From the NCBI RefSeq assembly GCF_014852005.1, contig NZ_JACVAU010000004.1, positions 62,001 to 126,000 on the forward strand: a stretch of DNA of 64,000 nucleotides, given 5' to 3'. Below are positions 63,519 through 64,000 of this stretch, piece by piece. Below the pieces are notes generated by a model. That model was not told the origin of the DNA. It ran no database searches and saw nothing but the letters and a program-made list of their open reading frames with translations. Source of the DNA: Pseudoxanthomonas sp. PXM03. GTDB taxonomy: Bacteria > Pseudomonadota > Gammaproteobacteria > Xanthomonadales > Xanthomonadaceae. Position 1 is the first letter of the stretch; every line of letters begins with the position of its first letter. Position numbers and translations under genes: made by a program.

Positions 63519-63572
63519 AACGCACGGGCCCCGCACCGGTTGGACGCGGGTCCCGGATGCGATGACGCGGGG

Positions 63573-64000
63573 TCAGGGCGTGGAAGTGACGGCCTGGCCG
63601 CTCCGGAACTCCTTGCGCAGCCAGTCGTCGATCAGCCGCTTTTCGTAGCGCAGGGTGTCATTGTTGTTGAGGTTGGGACCCATCAGGAACCCGTGGTCGA
63701 CCAGCTTGCGCTCGCCTTCGGCGATGACCTGGCCATCCGGCCCCTTCACGCTGAAGCTCAGCGCGATGCGCGGCGGGTAGATGTCCTTGACGATGCGGAT
63801 GTCGTTCATGGCCGATCGCGCCGACGGCTCGTAACGGCCTGCACGGTCGATGTCGGTGATCACGATGTCCAGGGTCTGGCCGCGGGCGAGCTGCTGGCCG
63901 GCCTCGTCACGGAGATACTTCGCCAGGTCGGTGACCCAGGTGCCGCGCTCCGATTCCCAGCGACTGCCGCTGTACTTGATCTCGCTGAACTGCGCGGGAT
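63573..64000 (-). CDS. DUF3016 family protein (5' end beyond the window)
   Basis: Partial: the frame is open to the right edge, giving at least 141 residues. The DUF3016 pattern is seen in FSEIKYSGSRWESERGTWVT (beyond an internal GTG at 63863), DIDRAGRYEPSARSAMNDIR, YPPRIALSFSVKGPDGQVIA and NNNDTLRYEKRLIDDWLRKE. Family members are exported, so a signal peptide should lie past base 64000. Function unknown. Convergent with the exported protein at 62718. Confidence 0.88.
   Translation of the reverse strand, partial: PAQFSEIKYSGSRWESERGTWVTDLAKYLRDEAGQQLARGQTLDIVITDIDRAGRYEPSARSAMNDIRIVKDIYPPRIALSFSVKGPDGQVIAEGERKLVDHGFLMGPNLNNNDTLRYEKRLIDDWLRKEFRSGQAVTSTP

Overview
The window is high-GC chromosomal DNA from a member of the Xanthomonadaceae. 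Within that family it looks closest to Pseudoxanthomonas, Xanthomonas or Stenotrophomonas; this is a judgement from protein style and gene order (trxA-rho, rhlB, ftsEX-ung, FecI/FecR with TonB receptors, motAB), not from a search. About 55 genes are packed with short spacers. I found no tRNA, rRNA, insertion sequence, prophage or CRISPR array.

Layout. 1-5400: polA, a C-rich small RNA candidate with its own terminator just downstream (sX13-like), a DUF421 membrane protein, hemF and a small membrane protein. 5400-13250: an S9 peptidase, ycgL, a very large membrane-anchored ankyrin protein and a KefB-type antiporter. 13300-18400: two exported paralogs with duplicated TonB-C-like domains that share an upstream block, a DUF2306 membrane protein and a CadC-like membrane regulator. 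18400-27800 is housekeeping: rho, trxA, rhlB, ftsE-ftsX, a tandem receiver protein, ung, a DUF2059 protein, arfB and an acyltransferase. 27800-33000: an intergenic repeat cluster, then a cell-surface signalling set (STN-type TonB receptor, FecR, ECF sigma). 33000-40000: a cyanophycinase/isoaspartyl-peptidase fusion, a third TonB-C-like paralog, a DUF11 surface protein behind a structured leader, and an NHL-repeat/M23 peptidase fusion. 40000-48000: small accessory proteins (YCII, VOC, DUF3297, DUF6445, fasciclin, DUF6630), a DUF2235 hydrolase with a lipoprotein partner, and a second S9 peptidase. 48000-64000: an MscS channel, a TonB receptor/di-heme peroxidase pair, motAB, a BlaI/BlaR1 pair with a two-dyad operator, a HipA-like kinase/DUF3037/DUF4031 cluster, a ZntB/CorA transporter, msrB, an exported Cys-containing protein and a DUF3016 gene cut by the window end.

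Several parts form functional units. Rho and thioredoxin are neighbours, and FtsE/FtsX is a translationally coupled divisome ABC complex. The sigma/anti-sigma/receptor trio should sense an outer-membrane ligand. The fusion protein could take a beta-linked Asp polymer to amino acids in one polypeptide. BlaR1 should relieve BlaI repression of its own operon. Three families of short interspersed palindromes (REP-like) sit between genes, often between convergent ones.

The strongest leads are the cyanophycinase-peptidase fusion, the sX13-like RNA, the TonB-C-like paralog family, the TonB receptor/peroxidase pair, the BlaI operator with the unusual BlaR1 tail, the DUF2235/lipoprotein pair and the HipA-like kinase cluster.
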